Of a stretch of 51,965 nt of DNA, positions 26,347-34,671 are shown piece by piece. Numbering within the stretch: position 1 is the stretch's first letter; every line of letters begins with the position of its first letter. The position numbers and the translations under genes are program-made. The notes under the pieces are model-generated. The model was not told the origin of the DNA. It did not search any database and saw only the letters and a program-made list of their open reading frames with translations. The DNA comes from a bacterium (GTDB lineage Bacteria > Ratteibacteria > UBA8468 > B48-G9 > DTJG01), in the NCBI GenBank assembly GCA_029552985.1, contig JAKPDB010000005.1, positions 1-51,965 on the forward strand, written 5' to 3'.

Positions 26347-26898
26347 CTATTTTCTGTCAATCTTTCCTGGTGGAATAGGAACTTGCCCAGGTAATGGCTG
26401 AGGACTTCTTTGCATTGCAGGAGCGAGTTCCTGTACCATTGGCGCAGGCGGGATTCTCACTGTATTTGACAATGCTTCAACAATATCCTCAAAAATCATC
26501 AGCAACTTTATCTGTTGTTCTGGTATGAGGATTTTCAGCATGTCCTTTTTCAGTTTTTGCAGATTTTCGAAATTTGTTTGATTGATTTTTTCAAGTTCCG
26601 CAGTTTTTTCATCAATGTTTTTTATTGATACCTGTGTGTCCAGCATTTTTCTAAGTTCTGCAACAATTTTTTCTCTGGATTCTCTTTGTTTCCTAACAAG
26701 TTCAGCCATTTCCCTGAATTGTGAAATAAATTGTGGCATTTGCTCATCTGTGATCTCAAGTTCATTAATCATTCTGACCAAAATATCGTTTTCCCTGTCT
26801 TTCTGCATGCGCTGCAACTGCTGTGGCATTCTCAATTCCTGGGAATATCCTTGGTATACAATGAGCAATGTTACAAAAATTACTAACAATTTTTTCAT
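26347..26898 (-). CDS. Periplasmic Spy/CpxP-like helical protein
   Basis: This 183-residue protein follows an AGGAGGATGC site. A signal peptide (MKKLLVIFVTLLIVYQGYSQ) precedes an almost all-helical chain with heptad-like, highly charged segments (FREMAELVRKQRESREKIVA, NLQKLKKDMLKILIPEQQIK) and a Pro-rich tail ending PPGKIDRK. The layout, including ELEITDEQMPQF as a diverged L-T-x-x-Q motif, resembles Spy/CpxP and heavy-metal-resistor proteins, which act as periplasmic chaperones or metal sensors. The match is structural rather than by strong sequence identity. It is last in the minus-strand series. Confidence 0.55.
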   Translation of the reverse strand: MKKLLVIFVTLLIVYQGYSQELRMPQQLQRMQKDRENDILVRMINELEITDEQMPQFISQFREMAELVRKQRESREKIVAELRKMLDTQVSIKNIDEKTAELEKINQTNFENLQKLKKDMLKILIPEQQIKLLMIFEDIVEALSNTVRIPPAPMVQELAPAMQRSPQPLPGQVPIPPGKIDRK

Positions 26899-26923
26899 GG
26901 CATCCTCCTGGTTTTTATTGATA

Positions 26924-27451
26924 TTACTTTATCATTTTGTTTCTTGCAAGTTGTTGTACCTCTGCTGGTGTAATGTCTTCTGGTCCTGTAAACGGATAAA
27001 AAAGAAAATACCAGAAAAATATTTTTCTCAATTTGCCATTATATCTATTTCTTGGGGCTTCAAGGAAAGACACTGTTATTTCATCGTTATTCATCAAAAC
27101 ACAGGGGATTCGTAATTGTCCAAATGAAAGCGTATGGAAGTGCCACGATGGTTTTTTCATATAAATAAGAACTGTTCCTTTTTTGATTTTTCCTTTTTCT
27201 GGATAGAGATAGCAAAATTGATCGATATCAGGTAACATTGTCATGGATTGTTCGGGAACAAAATCTTTAAATGATTGTGGGTATTTGTTATTCATTTTTA
27301 TATATAGAGAAAGAAATTTAGATAATATTTGTATCTGCCAGACATATTTTGCACCATTTCCACATTCTATGCCGCCAATATGCACTCTGAGAAATAGAAT
27401 AAGGATCAAAAGTCCCGCGCTTACAAGAAGACACCAGTTTTTTAATTTCAT
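26924..27451 (-). CDS. Single-pass membrane protein of unknown function
   Basis: This 175-residue protein has one N-terminal hydrophobic segment (WCLLVSAGLLILILFLRVHI, about 6-25) and then a periplasmic domain. The following helix, WQIQILSKFLSLYIKMNNKY with PQSFKDFV after it, resembles the N-terminal helix and P-x-S-x-x-D/E turn of type II secretion pseudopilins, but there is no prepilin cleavage leader. It lacks a ribosome site, and a TAAAAT hexamer sits 4 bases before the ATG. It lies 23 bases after the YbaK gene. Function is not recognised. Confidence 0.5.
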   Translation of the reverse strand: MKLKNWCLLVSAGLLILILFLRVHIGGIECGNGAKYVWQIQILSKFLSLYIKMNNKYPQSFKDFVPEQSMTMLPDIDQFCYLYPEKGKIKKGTVLIYMKKPSWHFHTLSFGQLRIPCVLMNNDEITVSFLEAPRNRYNGKLRKIFFWYFLFYPFTGPEDITPAEVQQLARNKMIK

Positions 27452-27474
27452 CGATATTTTATTACACTTTCACA

Positions 27475-27936
27475 TTATTTGATAAAACTCAATACTTTTG
27501 GCTTTACCAAATTGATAAAGTCCTGGTACGAAATGCGAATCAGTTCTGTGTGTGAACCAGCATTGAAAACAATTTCTTTATTTTCTGAAAGAGAATCCTC
27601 AACATATGTCTCCATTCCATAGAGATTTCCGAAAGGTGGCATTGCTCCGATTTCGCATTCAGGAAAAGCGTCTTTGAATTCCTGTTCAGTGGCGATCGTG
27701 AGAGAATGTGCTCCTGTTGCCTTTCTTAATATCTCAACATCCACGTGATAATTCGCAGGCAGTACTGCCAGGGCAAGATTGCCATCTTTGTTGATGACTA
27801 CTGTTTTTGCCAGTTGCTTGCCGTGTACATGAGCTGCTGCTGCGATTTCCTGAGCAGTGTAGGCGGGTGAATGTTGAATACTCACATATTTGATGTTGTT
27901 TCTGTCAAGAAATTCCTTAAGTTTTCTAGAAGGCAT
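27475..27936 (-). CDS. YbaK/ProX-type aminoacyl-tRNA deacylase
   Basis: The ATG at 27936 has an AAAGGAGG site 8 bases upstream; longer starts run through the promoter described at 27967. The 153-residue product is full length for the YbaK/EbsC family, which hydrolyses mischarged aminoacyl-tRNAs such as Ala- or Cys-tRNA(Pro). Visible signatures are [18 protein letters not shown] with the conserved catalytic-site Lys, [14 protein letters not shown] and the [11 protein letters not shown] loop, plus a C-terminal [13 protein letters not shown]. It is a housekeeping protein-quality gene placed within an otherwise envelope and sugar-related run. Confidence 0.85.
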   Translation of the reverse strand: MPSRKLKEFLDRNNIKYVSIQHSPAYTAQEIAAAAHVHGKQLAKTVVINKDGNLALAVLPANYHVDVEILRKATGAHSLTIATEQEFKDAFPECEIGAMPPFGNLYGMETYVEDSLSENKEIVFNAGSHTELIRISYQDFINLVKPKVLSFIK

Positions 27937-27966
27937 TGTTCTCACCTCCTTTTTGTATTCAGTATT

Positions 27967-27995
27967 TTTATACCTGTTATTGACTGCGCTGTCAA
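27967..27995 (-). promoter_or_regulatory. Near-consensus promoter for the YbaK gene
   Basis: Minus strand TTGACA (27995-27990), 17-base spacer, TATAAA (27972-27967). The -35 contains the TGA stop (27994-27992) of the small membrane protein gene. The predicted start near 27960 leaves a 24-base leader containing the AAAGGAGG ribosome site. Confidence 0.6.
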
Positions 27996-28213
27996 TCTTT
28001 GTGCTCTGACCATTCAGCGTCAAGAACTTTTCTGGAGTTTTTAGCAGATTCTGAACTACTGGATCGTTCCCATTTGATTACCATAAAATGCTTTCTTCTT
28101 CTGAAAAAAATCAGAGACAGAAGAAAAAAGAAGATGAGGATGACAACCAATAGTGCAAGAAGCAAAATTGGGGTCAAAAACAACCACATAAGAACTTTAG
28201 AAATTAACTCCAT
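27992..28213 (-). CDS. Small membrane protein
   Basis: This 73-residue protein has a long hydrophobic stretch (about 6-38, [20 protein letters not shown] then FFLLSLIFF) followed by RRRK and a charged, Ser-rich C-terminal tail, so the tail is probably cytoplasmic by the positive-inside rule. Its ATG overlaps the stop of the repeat-protein gene (TGATG), which indicates translational coupling and supports it as a real gene despite its size. No family is recognised. Confidence 0.55.
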   Translation of the reverse strand: MELISKVLMWLFLTPILLLALLVVILIFFFLLSLIFFRRRKHFMVIKWERSSSSESAKNSRKVLDAEWSEHKD

Positions 28214-30093
28214 CAGTCAATATCCATAAGGTATCCTGCACCGTTTTCTGTGCTTCTGTTATTGATGGCAGCAGAACGTTTTTTGCAGGAAAAACCATCA
28301 GAGCCACTGCCAAGGTCAATCAAAAAACTGAAGTTCCCACCAACAAGATTTTTGGGATGGTATTCAAGTGGTCCCGGGATACCCTGAACTCTATTTTCAT
28401 TATCGCCATCATACATATCAGAACCATTTCCATCAATAAGTATAGCCCATGAACCCTGACAGGCAAACCCCTGACCGCTGATTGTCGCAATATAGTGGTC
28501 ATCTCCTGCAAAATCCACAACACATGCTGTACCAATGTCCCAGCCAAATGCCTGAATTCCGAGTGTTCCAATATATGTATCATTTCCAGTATCATCGTAA
28601 AGAAGGCCTATCGCATAATGGCAGGCGTATCCAAATCCATATCTTGTAAAACTGTTTGTCAATGGTTTTCTGATATCATTTCCTCCAAAATCTCTGGCAA
28701 TGCCTGCTGCGAACCAGTATCCACCTGTTGAGAAATAATCTGCCTGGTACAAATCGTCTCCACCACCATCAAGCATGATGCCAAACCCACCATTTGAAAT
28801 TCCCCTGAATCCAGAACCACAACCCTGAGACCATGCGTGTTTATAGTAATGGGGTGGTTCCTGATATGGTTCATCGTATTTTCCACCAGCGATATAACAA
28901 TCATTACCTCTTGAATCTTCCAATATTCCAATTCCAAGCATGCCGCCATATCCCTGTCCGAAAAGATTCACTTTATACTGGTCATTTCCGTTTCTGTCAA
29001 TGAGAATTCCAATGCCACAGGTAGCGCTTCCCTGTCCCCGTCTATCTGCCACATAACAATCATTTCCCTCATCATCAACAAGGATACCAATGCCCATAAG
29101 GGCTGTGCCCTGGCAGACATCAGTGCCTTCATAGGTATCATTTCCTGTTCTATCGTACAAAATACAGATTCCAAAAAATCCTGACCCCTGAGCAAATCCA
29201 TCTTTTGCTATATATCTGTCATTTCCATCAAAATCAATGATAACAAGTACTGGTTTATCAGGACCTGTGGTTCCACCAATATAGGTGTCATGTCCACCAG
29301 GGTCAATGATACAGGAAATTCCTTTCAGTTTGTCAATATCATAGGTGTCATTTTTTTTACTTCCAACAAGAACCTTTTTGTATTCACCGGGTTTTAATTG
29401 TTTCAGGGATTCAAATTGAGAACTTTCAAATATCTCGCATAGCGCGATTGCTCCAGCAATCAATGAATCCATTTTTACTCTGTCAGCCATTGAACACATC
29501 GCAAGTCCTGTTTGTCTGTCAGAAAGAGAGTGAGCCACGGTATCGCCGACTTCCCTTACTGCAAGCCGCTGTGTGATTTCAATAAACTGCGTGAGTTTTT
29601 TTTGTGAAAAATCGCTGAACGCGTCTTTTACATATTTTTCCACAATGACAATCTGTCTGTTGACATAGTCAACTGGATTTTTTTCCTTTGTCGTCAGGCA
29701 AGAATTTGTCTCAAGTTTTATATCAAGAAGTTCAGCGCAGGTTTGAATCACCTGAGTAATGTTTCTAATACCTGGTTGACACTGCTGGTGTATTGTATTT
29801 GATAGTTGGTTCCCTTCTACAATACAATCAATTGGATTGCGAAGCCATCTGTCAATGATATTCAATCTGAAATACCCATTTTTGTCGTTCCACCAATTTG
29901 TTCCGTTCGTTTTATCAAGAATGTCTGATACATAATTTACATAGGATTGATACATTTGCCACTGGTGATTTTTTTCCAATGTATTAACTATCAGATTCTG
30001 TGCCCTTTGCACAATTTGCTCTGGTTGATTTTCTCCGCAATGTCCAGAGTAAAAAAACAGCGTAATAACGGACAGCAATAATTTCTTATTCAT
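28213..30093 (-). CDS. Exported protein with RTX-like D-x-x-G-N-D-x-Y repeats
   Basis: This 626-residue protein has a signal peptide (MNKKLLLSVITLFFYSGHCG). The first 240 residues are helical and unrecognised. From residue 264 to 601 at least twelve units carry a D-x-x-G-[NDSH]-D-x-Y core, for example DFDGNDRYIA, DRTGNDTYEG, DDEGNDCYVA and DSRGNDCYIA. Many cores are joined by a Gln-Gly and Gly-Ile-Gly-Ile-Leu segment, as in GQGSATCGIGILID. The core resembles the calcium-binding G-x-G-N-D-x-L half-repeat of RTX proteins, but the period is about 25-30 residues rather than 9. A calcium-stabilised beta solenoid is likely. The final residues overlap the start of the small membrane gene, and the first 8 bases overlap the phosphomutase gene. 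Confidence 0.65.
   Translation of the reverse strand: MNKKLLLSVITLFFYSGHCGENQPEQIVQRAQNLIVNTLEKNHQWQMYQSYVNYVSDILDKTNGTNWWNDKNGYFRLNIIDRWLRNPIDCIVEGNQLSNTIHQQCQPGIRNITQVIQTCAELLDIKLETNSCLTTKEKNPVDYVNRQIVIVEKYVKDAFSDFSQKKLTQFIEITQRLAVREVGDTVAHSLSDRQTGLAMCSMADRVKMDSLIAGAIALCEIFESSQFESLKQLKPGEYKKVLVGSKKNDTYDIDKLKGISCIIDPGGHDTYIGGTTGPDKPVLVIIDFDGNDRYIAKDGFAQGSGFFGICILYDRTGNDTYEGTDVCQGTALMGIGILVDDEGNDCYVADRRGQGSATCGIGILIDRNGNDQYKVNLFGQGYGGMLGIGILEDSRGNDCYIAGGKYDEPYQEPPHYYKHAWSQGCGSGFRGISNGGFGIMLDGGGDDLYQADYFSTGGYWFAAGIARDFGGNDIRKPLTNSFTRYGFGYACHYAIGLLYDDTGNDTYIGTLGIQAFGWDIGTACVVDFAGDDHYIATISGQGFACQGSWAILIDGNGSDMYDGDNENRVQGIPGPLEYHPKNLVGGNFSFLIDLGSGSDGFSCKKRSAAINNRSTENGAGYLMDID
28291..29304 (-). 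repeat. Coding repeat array of the solenoid protein
   Basis: Twelve recognisable protein repeats with the core D-x-x-G-N-D-x-Y. Two of them are degenerate (DGGGDDLY, DGNGSDMY) and one lacks the Tyr (DFGGNDIR). The DNA of the units is not strongly repetitive, so the array is old rather than recently amplified. Confidence 0.7.
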
Positions 30094-31417
30094 TGTCCGC
30101 CTCTGTTAGCCTGGCACTTTCAGGGATAAACGAAAAAATTTCACTTTTAATGTTTTTAAGGTCATCAGGGGTTTTTCCTTCAAATCTCATGGTGATCATT
30201 GGTTCTGTGACTGATTTCCTTATCAGAGCCCAGCCGTATTCAAATTGAATTCTTATTCCATCAAGTTTATTAACCATTTGTGCTGGATAATGCTTTTCAA
30301 TTTTGTTAAGAATTTCTTCAGGGTTTGTAACAGGAATTCTTATGTCAGGGCTTGTCGCATAAACAGGTATTTCGGTGATCTGTTTTGATAGAGGTCCTTT
30401 TTCCTGAACAATTTTTGCCATCATCAGTGTTGCAAACAATCCATCGTCTCCGCCAATGTCTTTGAAAAAGTAATGTCCTGAAATTTCACCTGCGAAAATG
30501 GCATTTGTTTTTAGAAATTTTGACTTAATAAAGGCATGTCCTGATTTTTCCATAATCGGGATGCCACCATTTTTTACAATTTCATCCCTGACAATTTGGG
30601 AGCACTTGATATCATGCACAACTGCGCCATTTTTATTGCGCTGCAACAAAAATTTAATAAAAATCACTATGGCAATATCTGTCTTTACAATATTCCCATT
30701 TTCATCAATAAATATTGCTCTATCTCCGTCTCCATCATAGGCAACTGCCATATCAACCTTGTGAGTTTTTACCAGATTCTGGATGGCTTTTAGATTTTTA
30801 TAAATTGCTGGGTTAGGAGCTCTGTTTGGAAAAGTTCCGTCGGGTTCGCAAAAAAGTTTTATCACCCGATATCCCATTTCTTGCAGGACTTCAGGTGCGA
30901 TTTTCCACCAGCATCCATTACCGGCATCAACTGCAATGGTAAGGTATCCTGGTTCGAAAAGTCCCTTGATATAATTCTTATAATCACTTACAACATTACA
31001 ATGAGAGATTTTTCCATTCCCGGTAGAAAATGTTTCTGATTCAACGAGTGACTGAATTTTTTTTATTTCTTCAGGAGTAATGGGGCTTTTCCCGAGCATA
31101 ACTTTCATACCGTTGTCTGACGGCGGATTATGTGAACCTGTAATTTGAACGCCTCCATCTGCTGAAAGATGTTTTATCGCAAAATAAAAGACGGGAGTTG
31201 GAACAATGCCAATGTCAATAACATTGCAACCTGAATTGACAAGTCCTTTGATCAGTGCTTGTTTCAATATTTGCGTGCTGGGTCTCAAATCACCCCCAAG
31301 TACAATGCGCTTTTCTTGGGATAAAGTGCCAATAGCCCTTCCTATTTTGTATGAAATCTGTTCCGTCAACTCTATTCCAAAGGTGCCCCTGATATCACAT
31401 GGTTTGAATATGGACAT
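30086..31417 (-). CDS. Phosphomannomutase/phosphoglucomutase
   Basis: This 443-residue protein is full length for the alpha-D-phosphohexomutase family. It has the opening FKPCDIRGTFGIELTEQ, the catalytic phosphoserine loop in VQITGSHNPPSDNGMKV, the metal loop AYDGDGDRAIFIDENG, the sugar-binding loop in GEISGHYFF and a C-terminal phosphate-binding RFEGKTPDD. It interconverts mannose or glucose 1- and 6-phosphates, giving precursors for nucleotide sugars. The start follows AAGGAGACAG. It sits 9 bases after the FGGY kinase gene, linking sugar phosphorylation with hexose-phosphate isomerisation. Confidence 0.9.
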   Translation of the reverse strand: MSIFKPCDIRGTFGIELTEQISYKIGRAIGTLSQEKRIVLGGDLRPSTQILKQALIKGLVNSGCNVIDIGIVPTPVFYFAIKHLSADGGVQITGSHNPPSDNGMKVMLGKSPITPEEIKKIQSLVESETFSTGNGKISHCNVVSDYKNYIKGLFEPGYLTIAVDAGNGCWWKIAPEVLQEMGYRVIKLFCEPDGTFPNRAPNPAIYKNLKAIQNLVKTHKVDMAVAYDGDGDRAIFIDENGNIVKTDIAIVIFIKFLLQRNKNGAVVHDIKCSQIVRDEIVKNGGIPIMEKSGHAFIKSKFLKTNAIFAGEISGHYFFKDIGGDDGLFATLMMAKIVQEKGPLSKQITEIPVYATSPDIRIPVTNPEEILNKIEKHYPAQMVNKLDGIRIQFEYGWALIRKSVTEPMITMRFEGKTPDDLKNIKSEIFSFIPESARLTEADNE

Positions 31418-31426
31418 CTGTCTCCT

Positions 31427-32866
31427 TCAGATGTAATGTTTTTCCTTTAACTTTTCAACAAACCTTTGATACAACTTGTGATACTGTTCAACCAGTATTT
31501 TGTCGGCAGGATACTCGCAGGCAATTTTCACCATTGCGTGACATGCCTGCTGAAGATTATCATAATATGTTCGGGATGCAGCAAGAATTGCTGCACCGTA
31601 TGCCGCATATGGATTTTCTGGTTGCAACAGAGTTTTATTAAGTATAGAAGCTCTGATTTTGTTCCAGATCTTACTTCTGGTGGCGCCACCAGCAATCCTT
31701 ATGTTATCAGTAATTATTGCTCCAAGTTCTTCAATGGTTTGATAAGCAAGTTTTTCAATATAACCAACTCCTTCAAGATAGGCTGCATATAAAGTTTCCT
31801 CGTCACAATTCTCAACTTGGAATCCTTGCGCTTCAGAATTTACAAAAGGAAATCTTTCTCCTTTTCCAGAAAGTGGCCAGCAGATTTTTCCAGTAGGAAC
31901 AATATCTGCAGCTTTTTCATCAAGATATTGCCAATTTTTTCTATCAAATTTTTTTGCAAGGCAGTCACCGCCTGTATTGCTTGCGCCACCTGGTAACCAG
32001 TACCCATCAGGATGTCTGTGATTGTATATTCTTCCAGCAGGGTCTTTCAGAATATGTTTTGTGACCCCTTTTATGACAAGGGTCGTTCCCAATGTTGAGT
32101 TCCATTGTCCTGGTACAACAGTACCTGTGGAAACCTGAGACGCGCATCCATCAGTCATTCCAGCAACTATAGGGATACCTGATGGGATACCTGTCTGGTC
32201 AGAACATTCTGGATTAATGATGCCTATTACTGCACCAGACGCCACGACTTCTGGTAATTTTGTCAGAGGTATCCCGAAAACATTTTCAATCTCATCAGGC
32301 CACTTCCCTTCAATAAGGTCATAGCCAGTTTTCAGAACATTCGTGTAATCACTCACACAGAAATTACCTGAAAGTTTACCTGTGATATAATCAGCTGCGT
32401 GAACGATTCTTACTGTCTTTTCAAAAATTTCAGGAAGATGACTTTTGACCCATAAGATTTTGGCTAAACCATACGATGAGTTGAATTGATAACCCATTTT
32501 GTCTGTTAGATGCCTGAGTTTTTCATTTAGATGCGTTGCTTCTTTTTCACTGCGTCTATCATTGTACATGATGGCAGGAATAAGTGGTTGATAATTTTTA
32601 TCAAGAAAGCACAATGTACCTGATGTAGATGATACGGAAATGGCACGAATTTTTTTTATCTCAACGCAGGATGTGATTTTTCTTAAACAGAGGACTGTTG
32701 AATTCCACCATTGTTCAGGATTCTGCTGATGCCATCCTTCAGGAATATCCGTTGAGTCATGGGTAAAGATATCTTCAGAGGCAGCATGGACATTTCCGTT
32801 TTCATCAACACAAACAACTCTTGTTCCCTGAGTTCCGACATCAATTCCAATAAAAATACCGTCCAT
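31427..32866 (-). CDS. FGGY-family carbohydrate kinase (xylulokinase-like)
   Basis: This 479-residue protein shows both FGGY domains: the phosphate-1 loop FIGIDVGTQGTRVVCVDENG, AISVSSTSGTLCFLD, ADYITGKLSG, MTDGCASQVSTG, and the C-terminal GGATRSKIWNKIRASILNK and NPYAAYGAAILAA. These kinases use ATP to phosphorylate xylulose, ribulose, rhamnulose, fuculose, glycerol or similar. Length and motifs are closest to xylulokinase, but substrate prediction within FGGY is unreliable. A fucose-isomerase-like gene at 34662 would fit a ketose kinase. No Shine-Dalgarno sequence precedes the ATG. Confidence 0.8.
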   Translation of the reverse strand: MDGIFIGIDVGTQGTRVVCVDENGNVHAASEDIFTHDSTDIPEGWHQQNPEQWWNSTVLCLRKITSCVEIKKIRAISVSSTSGTLCFLDKNYQPLIPAIMYNDRRSEKEATHLNEKLRHLTDKMGYQFNSSYGLAKILWVKSHLPEIFEKTVRIVHAADYITGKLSGNFCVSDYTNVLKTGYDLIEGKWPDEIENVFGIPLTKLPEVVASGAVIGIINPECSDQTGIPSGIPIVAGMTDGCASQVSTGTVVPGQWNSTLGTTLVIKGVTKHILKDPAGRIYNHRHPDGYWLPGGASNTGGDCLAKKFDRKNWQYLDEKAADIVPTGKICWPLSGKGERFPFVNSEAQGFQVENCDEETLYAAYLEGVGYIEKLAYQTIEELGAIITDNIRIAGGATRSKIWNKIRASILNKTLLQPENPYAAYGAAILAASRTYYDNLQQACHAMVKIACEYPADKILVEQYHKLYQRFVEKLKEKHYI

Positions 32867-32900
32867 GGTATTGTGAGTTTTGAAAATTTATGCCTTTTTG

Positions 32901-32909
32901 ATTATACCA
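32901..32909 (-). promoter_or_regulatory. Extended -10 promoter element for the FGGY kinase unit
   Basis: The minus strand has TGGTATAAT (32909-32901), a perfect extended -10. The -35 region is weak (AAGAAT). The predicted start lies near 32894, leaving about 28 bases of leader without a clear ribosome site. Confidence 0.5.
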
Positions 32910-32983
32910 TAGAAAAAAATGGCATTCTTTATGATAAAATATCATTGTTCAACTGAAAATGTAAAAGGAAAAATCAGAATTTG

Positions 32984-33892
32984 ATGCGTACAAAAATGAA
33001 GCAGTCAATAAAAAGAAAAATCACTGGTAGCAGGACCGCGATCAAGAAAATCAAGGGAGTGGGAAAAATTGTGAAGCATATCCACAGAACAAAACTTTTG
33101 CATATTTCAAAATTGAAATTTGGCAGGTTCAGGCCTAAAATCAAAATGGAGTTAGAGCGTGGTAATTTTATTATTAAAACAATTGAAAACGCCAGGGAAC
33201 TTGAACAGGTTTTAAAACTCAGGTTCGAGGTTTTCTATCAGGAACTTCTCGATAGAACAGCAATCATTGCAAAGGATATAGACGAATTTGATTTTATTTG
33301 TGATCATTTGGTAATTTTTGACAGAGAAAAACAAAAGTATGCAGGAACATACCGACTCAATCTATCAAGTTTTTCAAAACGTTTTTATTCAGCACAGGAA
33401 TTCAATATAACCGATATCCTTAATCTTCCTGGTATCAAACTTGAACTTGGAAGGGCGTGTGTTGATAGGGAATACAGAACAGGCGTTATTATCAGCTTAT
33501 TATGGCGCGGGCTTGTTGAATATATAAAACTCAGTGGCACAAAGTACCTTTTCGGTTGTTCAAGTGTGAAAACAATGGACAAAAAAGAAGTTGCGCTTCT
33601 TTATCTTTATCTGATGAAGTACTTTAAAGCACCTGATGGGTTTATGGTGGAACCAGCAAAAAATTTCAGGATACCTTCGTTTGCAGGATACGTAAGGCAA
33701 TTGAAACTTGATGAACAATCTACTTCTATTGCAAAGTCATTGATTCCTCCGCTTTTGCATTTCTATCTAAAGGCTGGTGCCGTTGTATGCGGTGAGCCTG
33801 CGCTTGACAAATCCTTCAAATGTGTGGACTTCTTCACTGTGCTTGATATGAATAACTTGAAAAAGTCCATTGAAAAAAAATACGATGTCTGA
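32984..33892 (+). CDS. olsB: OlsB-like L-ornithine N-acyltransferase (GNAT fold)
   Basis: Start at the ATG 32984; a TTG sits directly before it, and AAAGGAAA lies about 15 bases upstream, so the start is approximate. About 302 residues. A basic N-terminus (KQSIKRKITGSRTAIKKIKG) precedes the acyltransferase domain: LKLRFEVFYQELLD, DFICDHLVIFDREKQKYAGT, YRLNLSSFS and the LELGRACVDREYRTGVIISL segment that marks OlsB/hemolysin-type GNAT proteins. OlsB adds a 3-hydroxyacyl chain to ornithine, the first step to ornithine lipids. The following gene is the matching second acyltransferase, which makes the assignment much stronger. Confidence 0.75.
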   Translation: MRTKMKQSIKRKITGSRTAIKKIKGVGKIVKHIHRTKLLHISKLKFGRFRPKIKMELERGNFIIKTIENARELEQVLKLRFEVFYQELLDRTAIIAKDIDEFDFICDHLVIFDREKQKYAGTYRLNLSSFSKRFYSAQEFNITDILNLPGIKLELGRACVDREYRTGVIISLLWRGLVEYIKLSGTKYLFGCSSVKTMDKKEVALLYLYLMKYFKAPDGFMVEPAKNFRIPSFAGYVRQLKLDEQSTSIAKSLIPPLLHFYLKAGAVVCGEPALDKSFKCVDFFTVLDMNNLKKSIEKKYDV

Positions 33893-34671
33893 TGAAGATA
33901 ATTACATTTCTCCTGAAATTTATCTCTCTCACATGCCTGATTTTTATTTACATGATGGTATCCTGTTTTGTTACGATTTTTTCAAAGCGTTCCAGCAGAC
34001 GAAAAAATCTCTGTTTGAACTGTTCTTACTTTTCAAAAATTGGTCTGAAGTTTCTTGGTATCAGGGTAAAAAAGTGCGCTGATATTTCACAGTTTCAGAA
34101 TAAATCTTATTTCATTGTCAGCAATCATGTTTCTTATATTGATATTCTGGTGATTTCTTCTTTTTTCCCTGCGTCATTTATTACTTCAGTTGAAGTTGCA
34201 AAAGATGTTTTTCTCGGAACTCTTGCCATGCTGGGAGGAAGTTTGTTTGTTGAAAGAAGGAAAAAAAGTCGCCTTATAAAGGACCTCGAAACTGTTTCTG
34301 ATGTGCTGGAAAGCAATCTCAATGTTGTCCTTTTTCCGGAAGGTACAAGCAGTGATGGTGAAAAAATTCTCCCATTCAAAAAAACACTTTTTCGAGCAGC
34401 AATAAAACACAGTGTTCCGGTGCTTCCTTTATACCTCAGGTATGTTTCTGTAGACGGAATGCCTGTTAGCAATAATAATCGCGATCTAATTTACTGGTAT
34501 GGAGATATGAAATTTTTTCCGCATTTTATGTCTTTATTGAAACTCAACTCAATAAACGCAAACCTTTTTATACTTCCAGAAATTTCATCAGTATCAAAAT
34601 CCAGTCATCAACTCGCGTCTATTGCGTTTCAGACAATTTCAAATATGCATCAAAGCGCGACTCATATGTGA
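33892..34671 (+). CDS. olsA: OlsA/PlsC-like 1-acyl-glycerol-3-phosphate-type O-acyltransferase
   Basis: This 259-residue membrane protein starts at an ATG overlapping the olsB stop (TGATG). It has an N-terminal hydrophobic anchor (about 2-28), then the acyltransferase motifs: VSNHVSYIDIL (H-x4-D), GGSLFVERRKK and LFPEGTSSDGEKILPFK (F-P-E-G-T). In ornithine-lipid synthesis OlsA adds the second acyl chain to lyso-ornithine lipid; the same fold makes phosphatidic acid. The pairing with olsB favours OlsA. The 3' end overlaps the convergent isomerase gene by 10 bases. Confidence 0.75.
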   Translation: MKIITFLLKFISLTCLIFIYMMVSCFVTIFSKRSSRRKNLCLNCSYFSKIGLKFLGIRVKKCADISQFQNKSYFIVSNHVSYIDILVISSFFPASFITSVEVAKDVFLGTLAMLGGSLFVERRKKSRLIKDLETVSDVLESNLNVVLFPEGTSSDGEKILPFKKTLFRAAIKHSVPVLPLYLRYVSVDGMPVSNNNRDLIYWYGDMKFFPHFMSLLKLNSINANLFILPEISSVSKSSHQLASIAFQTISNMHQSATHM

